DNA of 64,000 bases from Dickeya dianthicola NCPPB 453 (GTDB lineage: Bacteria > Pseudomonadota > Gammaproteobacteria > Enterobacterales > Enterobacteriaceae), in the NCBI RefSeq assembly GCF_000365305.1, contig NZ_CM001841.1, positions 1,109,653 through 1,173,652 of the forward strand. The letters run 5' to 3'. The notes under the pieces are model-generated. The model was not told the DNA's origin. It ran no database searches and saw nothing but the letters and a program-made list of their open reading frames with translations. The position numbers were made by a program, and so were the translations under genes. This document shows, in pieces, positions 40,727-50,617 of the stretch. Each line of letters opens with the position of its first letter. The stretch's first letter is position 1.

Positions 40727-42313
40727 ATGAAGATATCCCTCGCCAGGCGGCTGTGGTTTCCGCTTATTATTAGTTTGTTGTGTCTGGCTGGAACGCTGCT
40801 TTATGGTTCGGTAAAAGTCAAACAGGATCAGTTATCGCTACGAAAAAGTGAGTTAATGCATGTTACGCAGCTGGCGTTGGGAGTAGTAAAAACTAATGCT
40901 GAACAAGCCAGTAACGGGGTGATTTCTCAGAGTGAAGCACAGCAGCGTGCAATGAAAGCGATAAAAGACCTGCGCTATGGCGATTCAGGATATTTCACGA
41001 TACTAAACTCTCAGGCCCGGGTTTTAATGCACCCCATAAATGAAAAGCTCATTGGCCAGGGCGAGGATTTCAAGGACGCGAATGGCGTCTATCTTTTCAG
41101 AGAGATGGTTACGGTAACAAGAGACAGCCAGTCTGGTTATACTGCTTACGCTTTTCCTCGCCCCGGTGCCACTGTTGCACAACCTAAAGTGGCATATAAT
41201 TCACTCTACGCCCCCTGGGACTGGATAATTACCACCGGTCTTTATGTCGATGATATTAATGAGGCGTTTATTTATTCTTTATATCAGAACGTCATTGTCT
41301 TTGTATTAATTAGCGTTGTGCTTTTATTTTTTGCTTATTGTATCAATCGCGGTATTTTGCGCATTCTTGGCGGTGAACCCACTTATGCGGCAGAAGTGGC
41401 TGCGCGCATTGCAGCCGGCAATTTATCTTATCCGGTCACAACATTGCCTGGCGACAAAGTCAGCCTGCTGCATGAGATGGGCCTGATGCGGGAACAGCTC
41501 ATCGCCGTTATCGGAGATATTCGCTCTGGAGCAGAGGTTATCAATGCCGGTACTGGTGAAATTATTGCCGGTAACATGGAGTTGTCGTCGCACACGGAAC
41601 GGCAGGCCATTGCTCTGGAGAAAACGTCAGCAAGTATGGAGGAAATTACCTCTACCGTTAAACAGAATGCTGAAAATACAGAGCAGGCCCGTCAGCTGGC
41701 GCATTCCACACTTGAGATAGCGTCTCGGGGAGGTGCGGTGATGCAGGAAGTTAACGATACGATGAATGATATTTCTGAAAGCTCCGACAAAATCGCCAAC
41801 ATCACCGAGGTGGTGAACAATATTGCCTTTCAAACCAATATTCTTGCCCTGAACGCGGCGGTGGAAGCAGCGCGTGCCGGTGAACAAGGACGTGGTTTCG
41901 CCGTAGTGGCTGGAGAAGTGCGCAGTCTTGCCCTGCGCAGCGCGCAGGCTGCCAGAGAGATAAAAAGCCTGATAGAAGAATCGGTTTCTCGCGTTAATAG
42001 TGGCTCAACGAAGATAAAAGTGGCCGACAGCAGCATCAAAGAAGTGGTCAGTGCTGTACAACATGTGGCTGATATTATGGTGGAAATATCTACGGCGACG
42101 AGTGAGCAAGGGAAAGGCATTAGCTATATCAATGAGTCGATCGTTCAGATTGATTCGATAACCCAACAGAATATGGCCTTGGTTCAACAGGCGGTAGCCG
42201 CGGCAAATGAACTGGAGCTACAGGCGCAGCGGTTGAAAGAGTCTGTCGCTTATTTTAATACTGACGGTGCCGGTCATAGCCGAGACACCCTGACGATTAG
42301 CCATACGGCGTAG
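40727..42313 (+). CDS. Methyl-accepting chemotaxis protein with single-Cache sensor
   Basis: A 528-residue transmembrane chemoreceptor. Helix 1 is at ~11-27, a periplasmic sensor at ~30-184 of sCache_2 type ([48 protein letters not shown]), helix 2 at ~186-206, HAMP at ~207-262, and a signalling hairpin whose tip is [20 protein letters not shown] (363-382). sCache_2 sensors often bind small organic acids; the ligand here is unknown. The C terminus ([13 protein letters not shown]) lacks the NWETF-type pentapeptide that tethers CheR/CheB, so adaptation probably relies on other receptors. It lies upstream of and co-oriented with the polygalacturonase gene, but 272 bp separate them and an operon is not shown. 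Confidence 0.92.
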   Translation: MKISLARRLWFPLIISLLCLAGTLLYGSVKVKQDQLSLRKSELMHVTQLALGVVKTNAEQASNGVISQSEAQQRAMKAIKDLRYGDSGYFTILNSQARVLMHPINEKLIGQGEDFKDANGVYLFREMVTVTRDSQSGYTAYAFPRPGATVAQPKVAYNSLYAPWDWIITTGLYVDDINEAFIYSLYQNVIVFVLISVVLLFFAYCINRGILRILGGEPTYAAEVAARIAAGNLSYPVTTLPGDKVSLLHEMGLMREQLIAVIGDIRSGAEVINAGTGEIIAGNMELSSHTERQAIALEKTSASMEEITSTVKQNAENTEQARQLAHSTLEIASRGGAVMQEVNDTMNDISESSDKIANITEVVNNIAFQTNILALNAAVEAARAGEQGRGFAVVAGEVRSLALRSAQAAREIKSLIEESVSRVNSGSTKIKVADSSIKEVVSAVQHVADIMVEISTATSEQGKGISYINESIVQIDSITQQNMALVQQAVAAANELELQAQRLKESVAYFNTDGAGHSRDTLTISHTA

Positions 42314-42524
42314 TACTAAAAAGCGAACGCATGAAACAGGCGACGGATGGTATGCGGTATTCTGGATAGTTCAGAAGCCGCCATTTCCTGATGCTGCGTT
42401 AACCCCATCTGATCCCGTGCTGCTTTTTACACGGCTGTTCAATTCCCTGACTATTTGCCAATAAAAATAGGCAGATCTCCAAAGGCTTGTTTCATAAACT
42501 AAATCGTGATCGCCACAACCGTTT

Positions 42525-42556
42525 TTGACAGCGAGCGATGGTACATTCCCTATAAA
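42525..42556 (+). promoter_or_regulatory. Candidate promoter of the polygalacturonase gene
   Basis: TTGACA at 42525-42530 is a perfect -35. TATAAA at 42551-42556 is the nearest good -10 but with a 20-bp spacer; CCTATA/CTATAA gives 18-19 bp. Confidence 0.5.
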
Positions 42557-42574
42557 TGAAACATTGTTTTACTT
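42555..42574. promoter_or_regulatory. KdgR-type operator of the polygalacturonase gene
   Basis: AATGAAACATTGTTTTACTT fits the KdgR consensus (AATRAAAYRNYRTTTYATT type), the repressor of pectinolysis genes in soft-rot bacteria. It overlaps the probable -10/start region, so binding would block transcription. Confidence 0.75.
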
Positions 42575-42585
42575 ATGGGGTGATT

Positions 42586-43959
42586 ATGCATAAAGGAATA
42601 GCGTTTTCGCTGCTGGCGTCCTGCGCATTGGCAGGAATGGCGGCTCAGGCGGCTGAAAAAGTCGCGTTTCCGGACCGGGTATGTAACGTGACCGGTTATG
42701 GCGCCGAAGGGCATCGCTTGCAGATTGCGCTAAATACGGAGTCTTTTCAGAAAGCGATCGATGAATGCGCCGCTGCCGGCGGCGGCACTGTGCTGGTGCC
42801 GGCGGGCAACTATCTGGTGGAACCGCTGTTCCTGAAAAGCAATGTTCGCCTGCATCTGGAAAAGAATGCCACGCTAGTGGCATCGACCGGAGAGAATGCC
42901 TACCGCGCCACCGACAGTACTCGTTACGCCGAAGCGGAAAATGGCTGGCTGCCGTTTATCAGCATTGCCGATGCGCAAAACGTCGCCATTACCGGCGAAG
43001 GCACCATTGATGGACAAGGCGCGGTGTGGTGGGAACGCTGGCGTACGGCGATTCGCGCCACCGGCAAGAAAGGCGGCACCGACCGTCCGCGGCTGATTTA
43101 CGTCACCCGTTCCAGCCAGGTACTGATTGACGGCGTGACCCTGACTAATTCTCCCAGCTTCCATGTGGTGATGCGCTATGCCCATGACGTCACGGTGAAC
43201 GGCACCAATATTATTGCGCCCTGGCATGCGCCCAATACAGACGCCATCGACCCTATCGATAGCCAGAATATCCGCATTACCAACAACGTCATCGACTGCA
43301 ACGATGACCATATCGCCATCAAGGCGGAAAAACCGGACAGCCGTTTCCCGAACGGTGTGGTAGACAACATTTATATCGCCAACAACGTGTTAAAGCAGGG
43401 ACGCGGCATTTCTATCGGCAGCGAAACCTCCGGCGGCGTCAATAATGTGCTGGTGGAAAATAACCGCTTTGAAGGTTCGATGTACGGCATTCGCATCAAG
43501 TCGCCGCGCGGCAAGGGCGGCGAGGTGAAGAACGTCACCTATCGTCATACCCGGATGGTGGATGTCGAGGTGCCGCTGGTATTCTCCGGCTACTATCAGG
43601 CGGCGCCCATCGTACAGGCCGAGGTGGACAAATTGCTGCAGGCGGGCGGATTCACGTTGGGCGAACAGATTTATCCGCCGGATACCGAGCCGGCTCAGCC
43701 GTTCGACAAGGTGAAAACGCCGCATTTCAGTCAGGTCACTGTCGTCGATCTGGAATCAACCGGCCGCAGCAAGGCCGCCGGGTACATTATTGGTGTGCCG
43801 GAAGCGCCGCTGAGCGGTTTCCATTTTGAACAGGTGCGGATTGACGCAGAACAAGGGCTGCGGGTGCGCAACGCGGAACTGGCCACCAGCGGGTTGACTC
43901 TTAACGCAAAACAAGGGGATGCGTTATTGCTGGATAACGGAGCGAACGTCACCCGGTAA
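42586..43959 (+). CDS. pehN: Secreted polygalacturonase, GH28 family (PehN-like)
   Basis: A 457-residue family-28 glycoside hydrolase, expected to act on polygalacturonate of the plant cell wall. The ATG at 42586 starts a clear signal peptide (MHKGIAFSLLASCALAGMAA, cut near AQA-AEK); an earlier ATG at 42556 lies inside the KdgR site and is rejected. The parallel beta-helix catalytic motifs are NTD (217-219), DD (240-241) and RIK (303-305). The usual GHG is GRG (272-274), so the conserved histidine is an arginine. PehN of Dickeya dadantii is reported as a KdgR-coregulated polygalacturonase homologue of low activity, which fits. The symbol is assigned from family, regulation and this oddity rather than from an alignment. 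Confidence 0.8.
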   Translation: MHKGIAFSLLASCALAGMAAQAAEKVAFPDRVCNVTGYGAEGHRLQIALNTESFQKAIDECAAAGGGTVLVPAGNYLVEPLFLKSNVRLHLEKNATLVASTGENAYRATDSTRYAEAENGWLPFISIADAQNVAITGEGTIDGQGAVWWERWRTAIRATGKKGGTDRPRLIYVTRSSQVLIDGVTLTNSPSFHVVMRYAHDVTVNGTNIIAPWHAPNTDAIDPIDSQNIRITNNVIDCNDDHIAIKAEKPDSRFPNGVVDNIYIANNVLKQGRGISIGSETSGGVNNVLVENNRFEGSMYGIRIKSPRGKGGEVKNVTYRHTRMVDVEVPLVFSGYYQAAPIVQAEVDKLLQAGGFTLGEQIYPPDTEPAQPFDKVKTPHFSQVTVVDLESTGRSKAAGYIIGVPEAPLSGFHFEQVRIDAEQGLRVRNAELATSGLTLNAKQGDALLLDNGANVTR

Positions 43960-44063
43960 CGCACCGGGGAACGATCGCGCTCCCCGCGGAACAACGGTTA
44001 TGAAGCGGCGGCAGAGGGCAACACTGGCCGTGGAACCCTCTGCCGCCGTCTTCATTTTTACGG

Positions 44064-44543
44064 TCAATCGCGCTTGGCGATATCGGCAAACTGCGCTTTT
44101 AACAGCCGGGCCAGGTCGGCGGCGGCCAGCTCAAGGTCCAACCCCCGCTTGCCGCCGGAGATAAAGATCGTGCCGAATTGCTGCGCCCCGCCGTCGATCA
44201 CGGTGGGCAGCAGTTTTTTCTGCCCCAGCGGGCTGATGCCGCCCACCAGATAGCCGGTTACCCGCTGGGCGATTTGCGGATCCGCCATATCGGCTTTTTT
44301 GGCGGCCAGCGCTTTGGCCACTTTTTTCAGATCCAACTGACTGGCGACCGGGGTCACCGCCACCGCCAGCTGTTTGGCATCGCCGTTGAGCGACACCAGC
44401 AAGGTTTTGTAGACCTGCTGTTTATCCAGACCCAGTTTGCGGGCGGCTTCTTCACCGAAATTGGTTTCATCAACGTCGTGATGGTAGCTGTGAAGCGTAA
44501 AAGCGACTTTTTGCTTCTCAAGCAGTTTTACTGCGGGCGTCAT
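44064..44543 (-). CDS. ybaK: YbaK, Cys-tRNA(Pro)/Cys-tRNA(Cys) deacylase
   Basis: YbaK hydrolyses cysteine mischarged on tRNA(Pro), acting in trans with prolyl-tRNA synthetase. The 159-residue length equals that of E. coli. Conserved parts are [34 protein letters not shown] with the catalytic Lys, [20 protein letters not shown] and [10 protein letters not shown]. The ATG at 44543 has AAGGAC upstream. It lies 17 bp downstream of ybaP on the minus strand. In E. coli the ChiX small RNA lies between these genes; the short gap here leaves no room for it. Confidence 0.96.
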   Translation of the reverse strand: MTPAVKLLEKQKVAFTLHSYHHDVDETNFGEEAARKLGLDKQQVYKTLLVSLNGDAKQLAVAVTPVASQLDLKKVAKALAAKKADMADPQIAQRVTGYLVGGISPLGQKKLLPTVIDGGAQQFGTIFISGGKRGLDLELAAADLARLLKAQFADIAKRD

Positions 44544-44560
44544 AATGTACTGTCCTTGCT

Positions 44561-45373
44561 TCAAAAGGTAGCCGTATGGGCCTGTAACAAGTCGGGCAGG
44601 TTGTTTTCACCGTATAAATGCAGTGCGCCGACAGACACTACATAATTCCCCTGCGGCAGCGCGGCCAGTTGCTGCTGCCAGCGTTGATTCCGGTGATTCA
44701 TCAGCATTTCCGTTATCTCGTTGCTGAAAGTAGGCGGCACGTTATCCGTCCAGGTCGGTTTGTGGCTGAGCCACCAACTGACCATCGTTTGTAACAGGCG
44801 CGCGTTGGTATGCCAGTGGATCAGGGTATCTTCCAGCAACGACAGGCCACCCTGCGGCAGTTGCAGCAGCATATCTATCTGCGCCTGCTGACCTTCCAGT
44901 TCGATGATGTTCACCCCTTTGTCCCGGGCGGCGTTAATCAACTGGTAATCGATGCCGTAATCCGGACGCAGACCCAGCATCATGGCCTGGCGCGCCTGTA
45001 ACATCAGCGCCGCCTGCCAGGCGGGCACCCGGTCGAGGCTGTCGTAGTTGAACGACAATTCACGGCATAGCCGCTGCAAACGCTGCAGCGTGGCGTCGTC
45101 CAGTCGCTCCGCCAGCGGCGGTTCGGCGCCTACCGGGTCAAACGGCGAATCGCCGCCGGAAATGTCGGCTTCCACGATCAGCGCCGTCGCCTGCTCCAGC
45201 CGTGCCAGCAATTCAGGCGGCAGGGGAAACATATCCACCGTACCCATATGAATACTGCCCACCAAATGGAACTGACGTTGGTTGACGAGCTTGACGTCCA
45301 ACGCCGGGTAACGGTAATCCGCAGGCGAGAGAAGGCCGAGGAACGTTGCAATCTGGTGTATCAGCCGTTTCAT
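44561..45373 (-). CDS. ybaP: YbaP, TraB/GumN family protein
   Basis: A 270-residue protein aligned with E. coli YbaP (264 aa). The TraB/GumN signature is seen as [18 protein letters not shown] near the N terminus and the C-terminal [20 protein letters not shown], with histidines that may bind metal. Family members are thought to be metal-dependent hydrolases, but the substrate is not known. It is upstream of ybaK on the minus strand. A 14-bp tandem array lies between its start and the copA stop. Confidence 0.9.
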   Translation of the reverse strand: MKRLIHQIATFLGLLSPADYRYPALDVKLVNQRQFHLVGSIHMGTVDMFPLPPELLARLEQATALIVEADISGGDSPFDPVGAEPPLAERLDDATLQRLQRLCRELSFNYDSLDRVPAWQAALMLQARQAMMLGLRPDYGIDYQLINAARDKGVNIIELEGQQAQIDMLLQLPQGGLSLLEDTLIHWHTNARLLQTMVSWWLSHKPTWTDNVPPTFSNEITEMLMNHRNQRWQQQLAALPQGNYVVSVGALHLYGENNLPDLLQAHTATF

Positions 45374-45521
45374 ATCGACATCTCCGGTAGTGGCGACTTA
45401 GGACGTTATCCTGCAATCAGGCGTCGTGCTGTTGCAGGACGTGCGCTTTCGCGTCGTCAGGTCTCTATGCTAAACGGTTCAGCCAGCAAGTTGTATCGCT
45501 AATTCGGTATGCGTTTGCTGA

Positions 45522-45577
45522 GCGCAATGGGATGAGTTTAATGGGATGAGCGCAATGAGATGAGCGCAATGAGATGT
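45522..45577. repeat. Tandem repeat, 4 x 14 bp, between ybaP and copA
   Basis: Units GCGCAATGGGATGA, GTTTAATGGGATGA, GCGCAATGAGATGA and GCGCAATGAGATGT are adjacent at 45522-45577. Confidence 0.93.
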
Positions 45578-45637
45578 TGCGGTGAAAAGCGGCGCGATGT
45601 TCAGGAGGGAACCTCGCGCCGTGATCGAAAGCCGGGC

Positions 45638-48454
45638 TCAGTCGCGTCTGGCTGGGGCATCGGCAGGGGTGAAACGCAGCAGCCGGTTGGCGTTGCTCAC
45701 CACGGTAATGGATGAGAGCGCCATCGCCGCACCCGCCACCACCGGGTTTAACAGGGTTCCGGTCAACGGGTAGAGCACGCCGGCGGCAATCGGAATGCCG
45801 AGCGTGTTGTAGACAAAGGCCCCCAGCAGGTTCTGCTTCATGTTGGCCAATGTGGCGCGGGAAAGCGCCAGTGCATCGGCGACGCCGTGCAAACTGTGGC
45901 GCATCAGCGTCATGGCGGCGGTTTCCACTGCGATGTCGCTGCCGCCGCCCATAGCGATCCCCACGTCGGCTTGTGCCAGCGCCGGCGCGTCGTTGATGCC
46001 GTCGCCAATCATGGCGACCCGTTTTCCCTGCGATTGCAGATGGCGAATGGCATCCGCTTTGCCGTCCGGCAACACCCCGGCGATGACTTGATCGATGCCG
46101 GCTTCGCGGGCAATGGCCTGGGCTGTCGCCGGATTATCGCCGGTCAGCATCACCAACTGGTAGCCTTGGCGATGCAGTCGTTGCAATGCGCTGACGCTGT
46201 CCTGACGCAGGATATCCTGCACTGAAAACAGCGCCGCCACCTGACCGTTCGCCACCAATAGCACCGGGGTCATGCCGAGCGCCGATTGTTTCTCCAGCCC
46301 GTCGCGCGGCGCGTTCTCGCCGTCAGCCAGTGAGATCTGGCGCTGCGCCAGCAGCGCCGGGTTGCCGAGCAGCAGCGACGCGCCGTCAACCTGACCGCTG
46401 ACGCCCAGACCGGGCAAGGTGCGAAATTGCGTGACGTCGCTCAGTTCTACGCCATCAGCCCGCTGAATGATCGCCTGCGCCAGCGGGTGGCTGGCCCCTT
46501 GTTCCAGCGACGCGGCCCAGCGCAGCGCCTGCGATTCGCTGATATCGCCAAAGGTCTGGATTGCCACCACGCGCGGTTTGCCTTCCGTCAGCGTTCCGGT
46601 TTTATCGAACACCAGCACGTCAAGCCGGCTGGCCTGCTGCAGCGCATCGGCGTCCCGCACCAGGACGCCCAGCTCCGCGGCCCGCCCGACGCCGGAGATA
46701 ATCGACATCGGCGTCGCCAGTCCCAGCGCACAGGGGCAGGCGATGATCAGTACCGTGGTGGCAATCACCAGCGTGTACACGACATGGGGTGCCGGGCCGA
46801 CAACGTACCAGATAGCGCCGCTCAGCAACGCTATCGCCACCACCACCGGTACGAAGACGGCGGAAATCCGGTCGGCCAACTGGCCTATCGCCGGTTTGCT
46901 GCTCTGCGCCTGACGCACCAGATGAATGATGCGCGCCAGCGTGGTCTGGTTGCCTATCGCGCCTGCGCGCAACGTGGCGCTGCCGTCCTGCACCTGGGTT
47001 CCGGCGTGTACCTTGTCGCCAGCCGCTTTCTGTTGTGGGATCGGCTCGCCGGTGAGCATGGCTTCGTCAATCCACAGTTCCCCTTGTTCAAGCATGCCGT
47101 CTACCGGAATGCGGTCGCCGGTGGTCAGGCGCAGCGTCATACCGGTTTGCACGTCTGCCAGCGGGATGACGCGGTCGCCCTGCGGCGTGACCAGTCGCGC
47201 GGTCGGCGGCGTCAAATCCAGCAGGCGCTCCAGCGCCTGAGAGGAGCGCTGGCGGGCGCGTTGTTCCAGGGCATGGCCGAGATTGATCAGGCCGATAATC
47301 ATGGCGCTGGCTTCGTAATAAAGATGACGCGCTTCCATCGGGAACCACGTCGGCCACAGGTTGACGGTAATGGAGTAAAGCCAGGCTGCGCCGGTGCCGA
47401 GCGCCACCAGCGTGTCCATAGTCGCGCTGCCGTTTAGCAGGCTGCGCCAGGCATTGCGATAGAAATGCCCACCGGCGGCGATCATGACCGCCAGCGTCAG
47501 CCCTCCGACCAGCAACCACCCAGAGCGGTTGTCGTCGGTGAGCATCATGTTATCGCCGATCATGCTCCAGACCATCAGCGGGATACCGAGCGCCAGCCCC
47601 AGTGCGGCCTGCCAGCGAAAACGCCGGATGGACTGACGAGACGTTTGCTCCTGCCGGGCGCGCCGTTCAGCTTCATCAAGAATGATTTCCGCGCCGTAGC
47701 CTGCGTTTTGTACCGCGTCGATCAGCGCCTGATGCGAGGTGTTGCCGCTGACCAGCGCGCTGCGCTCGGCCAGATTGACGCGCGCCTGCGTAACGCCGGG
47801 AACGCGTTGCAGCGCCTGTTGCACCCGGCTGACGCAGCTGGCGCAGCTCATGCCGCTCAACAGTAACTGGACGCTGTCGTTATCGTGAGCGTTGTCGCTA
47901 TCATGAATACTGTCGTTATCATGAACACTGCCGTTATCATGGGCGACGTTGTCATCACGAACGGTGTTTGCCGGAACCGAGTCGAAAGCCGCTGACAGCC
48001 TGTCCGGCGAGGAGGCGTGGGGTGTCAGCGGCTCAGATTTTGGGAGGGTGTTCTCCTGCGCCAGCGCGGCATGAAAACCGGCCTGTTCGATAGCCTGCAC
48101 CAGCGCCTGCGGTTCGGCATCGCCATAAACCGTCGCCTGTTGCAGGGTAACGTCCGTCGCCGCTACGCCCGGCACTGCTTCCAGCGCTTTGCGGGTCGAT
48201 GCGACGCAATGCTGGCAGTTGAGGCCGGAAAGCAACAGGGTGACATTTGGCGTGGTAGCCGGGCTGGCTTCGTAGCCGGCGGCTTCAATCGTCGCTACCA
48301 GCGACTGGCTATCGGCTTCGCCGGTGACGTTGGCGTATTTCAGCGAGACATCAGCCTGTTCCACGTCCGGGCGGGCTTCCAGGGCTTTTTTTACCCTTCC
48401 GACACAGTGTTCGCAGGATAATCCCTGCAATGAAAGCAGTATGGTTTGCGACAT
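45638..48454 (-). CDS. copA: CopA, Cu(I)-exporting P1B-type ATPase with three HMA domains
   Basis: CopA pumps Cu+ from cytoplasm to periplasm. The 938-residue product is about 100 longer than E. coli CopA (834 aa). It has three metal-binding domains with CxxC pairs at 14/17 (GLSCEHC), 80/83 (GLNCQHC) and 204/207 (GMSCASC). Between domains 2 and 3 lies a low-complexity Asp/Asn/His linker of about five 6-residue units (~168-195). Then come the transmembrane CPC (573-575), the phosphorylation motif DKTGT (617) and [10 protein letters not shown]. It is divergent from cueR, and its promoter contains the CueR box. Confidence 0.97.
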   Translation of the reverse strand: MSQTILLSLQGLSCEHCVGRVKKALEARPDVEQADVSLKYANVTGEADSQSLVATIEAAGYEASPATTPNVTLLLSGLNCQHCVASTRKALEAVPGVAATDVTLQQATVYGDAEPQALVQAIEQAGFHAALAQENTLPKSEPLTPHASSPDRLSAAFDSVPANTVRDDNVAHDNGSVHDNDSIHDSDNAHDNDSVQLLLSGMSCASCVSRVQQALQRVPGVTQARVNLAERSALVSGNTSHQALIDAVQNAGYGAEIILDEAERRARQEQTSRQSIRRFRWQAALGLALGIPLMVWSMIGDNMMLTDDNRSGWLLVGGLTLAVMIAAGGHFYRNAWRSLLNGSATMDTLVALGTGAAWLYSITVNLWPTWFPMEARHLYYEASAMIIGLINLGHALEQRARQRSSQALERLLDLTPPTARLVTPQGDRVIPLADVQTGMTLRLTTGDRIPVDGMLEQGELWIDEAMLTGEPIPQQKAAGDKVHAGTQVQDGSATLRAGAIGNQTTLARIIHLVRQAQSSKPAIGQLADRISAVFVPVVVAIALLSGAIWYVVGPAPHVVYTLVIATTVLIIACPCALGLATPMSIISGVGRAAELGVLVRDADALQQASRLDVLVFDKTGTLTEGKPRVVAIQTFGDISESQALRWAASLEQGASHPLAQAIIQRADGVELSDVTQFRTLPGLGVSGQVDGASLLLGNPALLAQRQISLADGENAPRDGLEKQSALGMTPVLLVANGQVAALFSVQDILRQDSVSALQRLHRQGYQLVMLTGDNPATAQAIAREAGIDQVIAGVLPDGKADAIRHLQSQGKRVAMIGDGINDAPALAQADVGIAMGGGSDIAVETAAMTLMRHSLHGVADALALSRATLANMKQNLLGAFVYNTLGIPIAAGVLYPLTGTLLNPVVAGAAMALSSITVVSNANRLLRFTPADAPARRD
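47879..47968. repeat. In-frame 18-bp repeat inside copA (5 degenerate copies)
   Basis: Units such as GTTATCATGAACACTGCC repeat every 18 bp from 47879 to 47968. They encode the six-residue units of the D-N-x-S-x-H linker in CopA, so copy number can change without a frameshift. Confidence 0.88.
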
Positions 48455-48545
48455 AATAATATTCCTCAGTGATCACAGCCGAACGTCAAAGACATTGACC
48501 GCAAGCGTGATTTTGATTAGTTCTAAGCACTACCTGAAGCGTAAA

Positions 48546-48563
48546 CCTTCCAGCAAGGGAAGG
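48546..48563. promoter_or_regulatory. CueR operator and copA promoter
   Basis: CCTTCCAGCAAGGGAAGG is the CueR dyad. On the minus strand it lies in the 19-bp spacer between TTGACC and TACGCT, the stretched spacing typical of MerR-type activated promoters. Confidence 0.93.
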
Positions 48564-48577
48564 GTCAAGGGGGAATC

Positions 48578-49000
48578 ATGAATATCAGCGATGTGGCGAA
48601 AAAAACCGGGCTGACCAGCAAGACCATCCGTTTCTATGAAGAAAAGGGGCTGATGACGGCGCCACTGCGATGTGAAAATGGTTACCGCAGTTATGATCTC
48701 CACCATATTGAGGAACTGACCTTGTTGCGTCAGGCGCGTCAGGTGGGGTTCACGCTGGAGGAGTGCCGCGAACTGGTGACGTTGTTCAATGACCCGTTGC
48801 GGCACAGCGCCGATGTTAAGGCACGCACATTGCAGAAAGTGGACGATATCGAACAGCAGATCGAAGAACTTAAGGCGATGCGTCAGCGTCTGCTGGCGCT
48901 GGCGGAGTCCTGTCCCGGCGACAACAGCGCTGAATGCCCGATCATTACTCAACTGGCGGGCTGCTGCCACGCATCCTCAGAAGCGCATGGCAAGCATTAG
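48578..49000 (+). CDS. cueR: CueR, copper-responsive MerR-family activator
   Basis: CueR senses Cu+ and activates copA. The 140-residue product has the N-terminal MerR helix-turn-helix ([20 protein letters not shown], then EEKGLMTAP), a dimerisation helix, and the metal loop CPGDNSAEC with the two Cu-binding cysteines (Cys112 and Cys120). The Ser residue typical of +1-metal sensors is at about position 77. The C-terminal [12 protein letters not shown] tail is also found in E. coli CueR. GGGGGAA precedes the ATG, only 14 bp from the CueR box. It is followed by a 19-bp tandem array. Confidence 0.96.
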   Translation: MNISDVAKKTGLTSKTIRFYEEKGLMTAPLRCENGYRSYDLHHIEELTLLRQARQVGFTLEECRELVTLFNDPLRHSADVKARTLQKVDDIEQQIEELKAMRQRLLALAESCPGDNSAECPIITQLAGCCHASSEAHGKH

Positions 49001-49007
49001 CGCTCAT

Positions 49008-49064
49008 GTCATCGGATAGCGGTTAAGTCATCGGATAGCGGTTAAGTCATCGGATAGCAGTTAT
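49008..49064. repeat. Tandem repeat, 3 x 19 bp, between cueR and ybbJ
   Basis: GTCATCGGATAGCGGTTAA occurs twice exactly (49008-49026, 49027-49045) and a third time with changes (49046-49064), starting 8 bp after the cueR stop. Confidence 0.96.
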
Positions 49065-49117
49065 GCCGTCAGAGAGCGGTAACGTTAGCGTATCAACGGA
49101 ATGCGCGCTCCGGCGTG

Positions 49118-49567
49118 TCAGGTACGCGGCCGCACCCGCAGCGTAATGCCTTCCACGGCGATAATTTCCACCACCGTACCGGCGGGCAAATCCTGTTCCG
49201 CCTGTACCCGCCAACTGCTGTCGCCGATGTTTACCCGGCCGAAGCCGTTAACCAGTGGTTCGGTCAGCGTAGTATGCAGGCCAATCAATTGTTGCCCGCG
49301 TTGGTTGAGCACCGGAGGCGGTTGCTTTTCAATGCGCCGGCGTAGCCACTGCCACCACAGCAGCGCCGCCGCTACCGTCAGCACGGCGAAGGCGATGCAT
49401 TGCCATGTCCAGTCCAGCGGCAACAGCCAGGCGAGAATCCCGGTGAGCAGCGCGGCAATGCCGCTCCACAGCAGATAACCGCCGGCGCCCAGCATTTCCG
49501 CCGCCAGCAGCAACCCGCCGAGCGACAGCCAGAACCAGTGGGCGTTTTCCAGCACCAGCGCCATCAT
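49118..49567 (-). CDS. ybbJ: YbbJ, NfeD-family membrane protein
   Basis: A 149-residue protein with two to four hydrophobic segments in the first ~75 residues ([20 protein letters not shown], then [20 protein letters not shown]). A C-terminal NfeD OB-fold domain follows ([36 protein letters not shown]). NfeD proteins are partners of SPFH proteins; here it starts 2 bp after the qmcA stop, so the pair is translated together. It converges on cueR. Confidence 0.93.
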   Translation of the reverse strand: MMALVLENAHWFWLSLGGLLLAAEMLGAGGYLLWSGIAALLTGILAWLLPLDWTWQCIAFAVLTVAAALLWWQWLRRRIEKQPPPVLNQRGQQLIGLHTTLTEPLVNGFGRVNIGDSSWRVQAEQDLPAGTVVEIIAVEGITLRVRPRT

Positions 49568-49569
49568 GA

Positions 49570-50484
49570 TTACTTTCTCCGGTCCGCCTGACTCTCTTTA
49601 ATCAGCTCGCTGATGCCGCCGATGGTGCCCATCAGGTTGCTGGCGTCCAGCGGCATCATGATGACCTTGCTGTTGCTGGAGGCTCCGATGGTTTGCAGCG
49701 CGTCGGTGTACTTTTGCGCCACAAAGTAGTTGATGGCCTGAATATTGCCGGCGGCAATCGCTTCGGACACCATCTGGGTGGCGCGGGCTTCGGCCTCGGC
49801 GGCTCGCTCGCGGGCTTCCGCTTCGAGAAACGCGGATTGCCGTTCCCCCTCGGCTTTAAGAATCTGCGATTGTTTTTCCCCTTCGGCTTTCAGGATGGCG
49901 GCCTGTCTGACCCCTTCCGCTTCCAGAATATCGGCGCGCTTGGTCCGTTCCGCCTTCATCTGGGCGTTCATTGAGGCGATCAGTTCGGCGGGCGGGCGCA
50001 CGTCGCGGATTTCGATACGGGTTATCTTGATGCCCCACGGATTGGTGGCTTCGTCCACGATGTGCAGCAGCCGGGTGTTGATGCTATCGCGTTGGGACAG
50101 CATTTCGTCCAGTTCCATCGAGCCGAGCACGGTACGGATGTTGGTCATGGTCAGGTTGATGATGGCCAGTTCCAGATTGCTGACTTCATAGGCGGCGCGG
50201 GAGGCATCCACCACCTGAATAAAGCAGACGGCGTCGATAGTGACGTTGGCGTTGTCCTTGGAGATGATTTCCTGCGAGGGAATATCCAACACCTGTTCCA
50301 TCATGTTGATCTTGCGGCCGATGCGATCCATAAACGGTACCATCAGATTCAGGCCGGGCATCAGAGTGCGGGTGTAGCGGCCAAAACGTTCCACCGTCCA
50401 CTGATAGCCTTGCGGTACGATTTTGATGCCGGACCAGACAATCACCAGCGCAACGACAATCAGAACCGGGATAAATGTCAGCAT
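49570..50484 (-). CDS. qmcA: QmcA, SPFH/stomatin-family membrane protein
   Basis: A 304-residue inner-membrane protein with an N-terminal anchor ([19 protein letters not shown]), the SPFH domain (~20-200; [19 protein letters not shown]), and a C-terminal Ala/Glu-rich coiled coil with repeated units [11 protein letters not shown] / [11 protein letters not shown]. QmcA forms large oligomers associated with the FtsH/HflKC membrane quality-control system in E. coli. It is followed immediately by ybbJ. In E. coli this gene is about 40 map minutes away from the next gene here (yfaE). Confidence 0.95.
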   Translation of the reverse strand: MLTFIPVLIVVALVIVWSGIKIVPQGYQWTVERFGRYTRTLMPGLNLMVPFMDRIGRKINMMEQVLDIPSQEIISKDNANVTIDAVCFIQVVDASRAAYEVSNLELAIINLTMTNIRTVLGSMELDEMLSQRDSINTRLLHIVDEATNPWGIKITRIEIRDVRPPAELIASMNAQMKAERTKRADILEAEGVRQAAILKAEGEKQSQILKAEGERQSAFLEAEARERAAEAEARATQMVSEAIAAGNIQAINYFVAQKYTDALQTIGASSNSKVIMMPLDASNLMGTIGGISELIKESQADRRK

Positions 50485-50617
50485 GTGCTTTGCTCTTCGT
50501 GGTTTTTTCTTGTGGAGAGTGTAACGCAGGATACGGTTACCGGCGTAGTAAAGTTCCGGCTGAACAAGGGATTATGCGAACCCGTACGAAAAGCGGGCTG
50601 CAATGGCCGGCGTGTGA

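Noticed and set aside
42556..42585. Upstream ATG for the polygalacturonase
   Set aside because: It lies inside the KdgR operator and would put ten extra residues ahead of a normal signal peptide.
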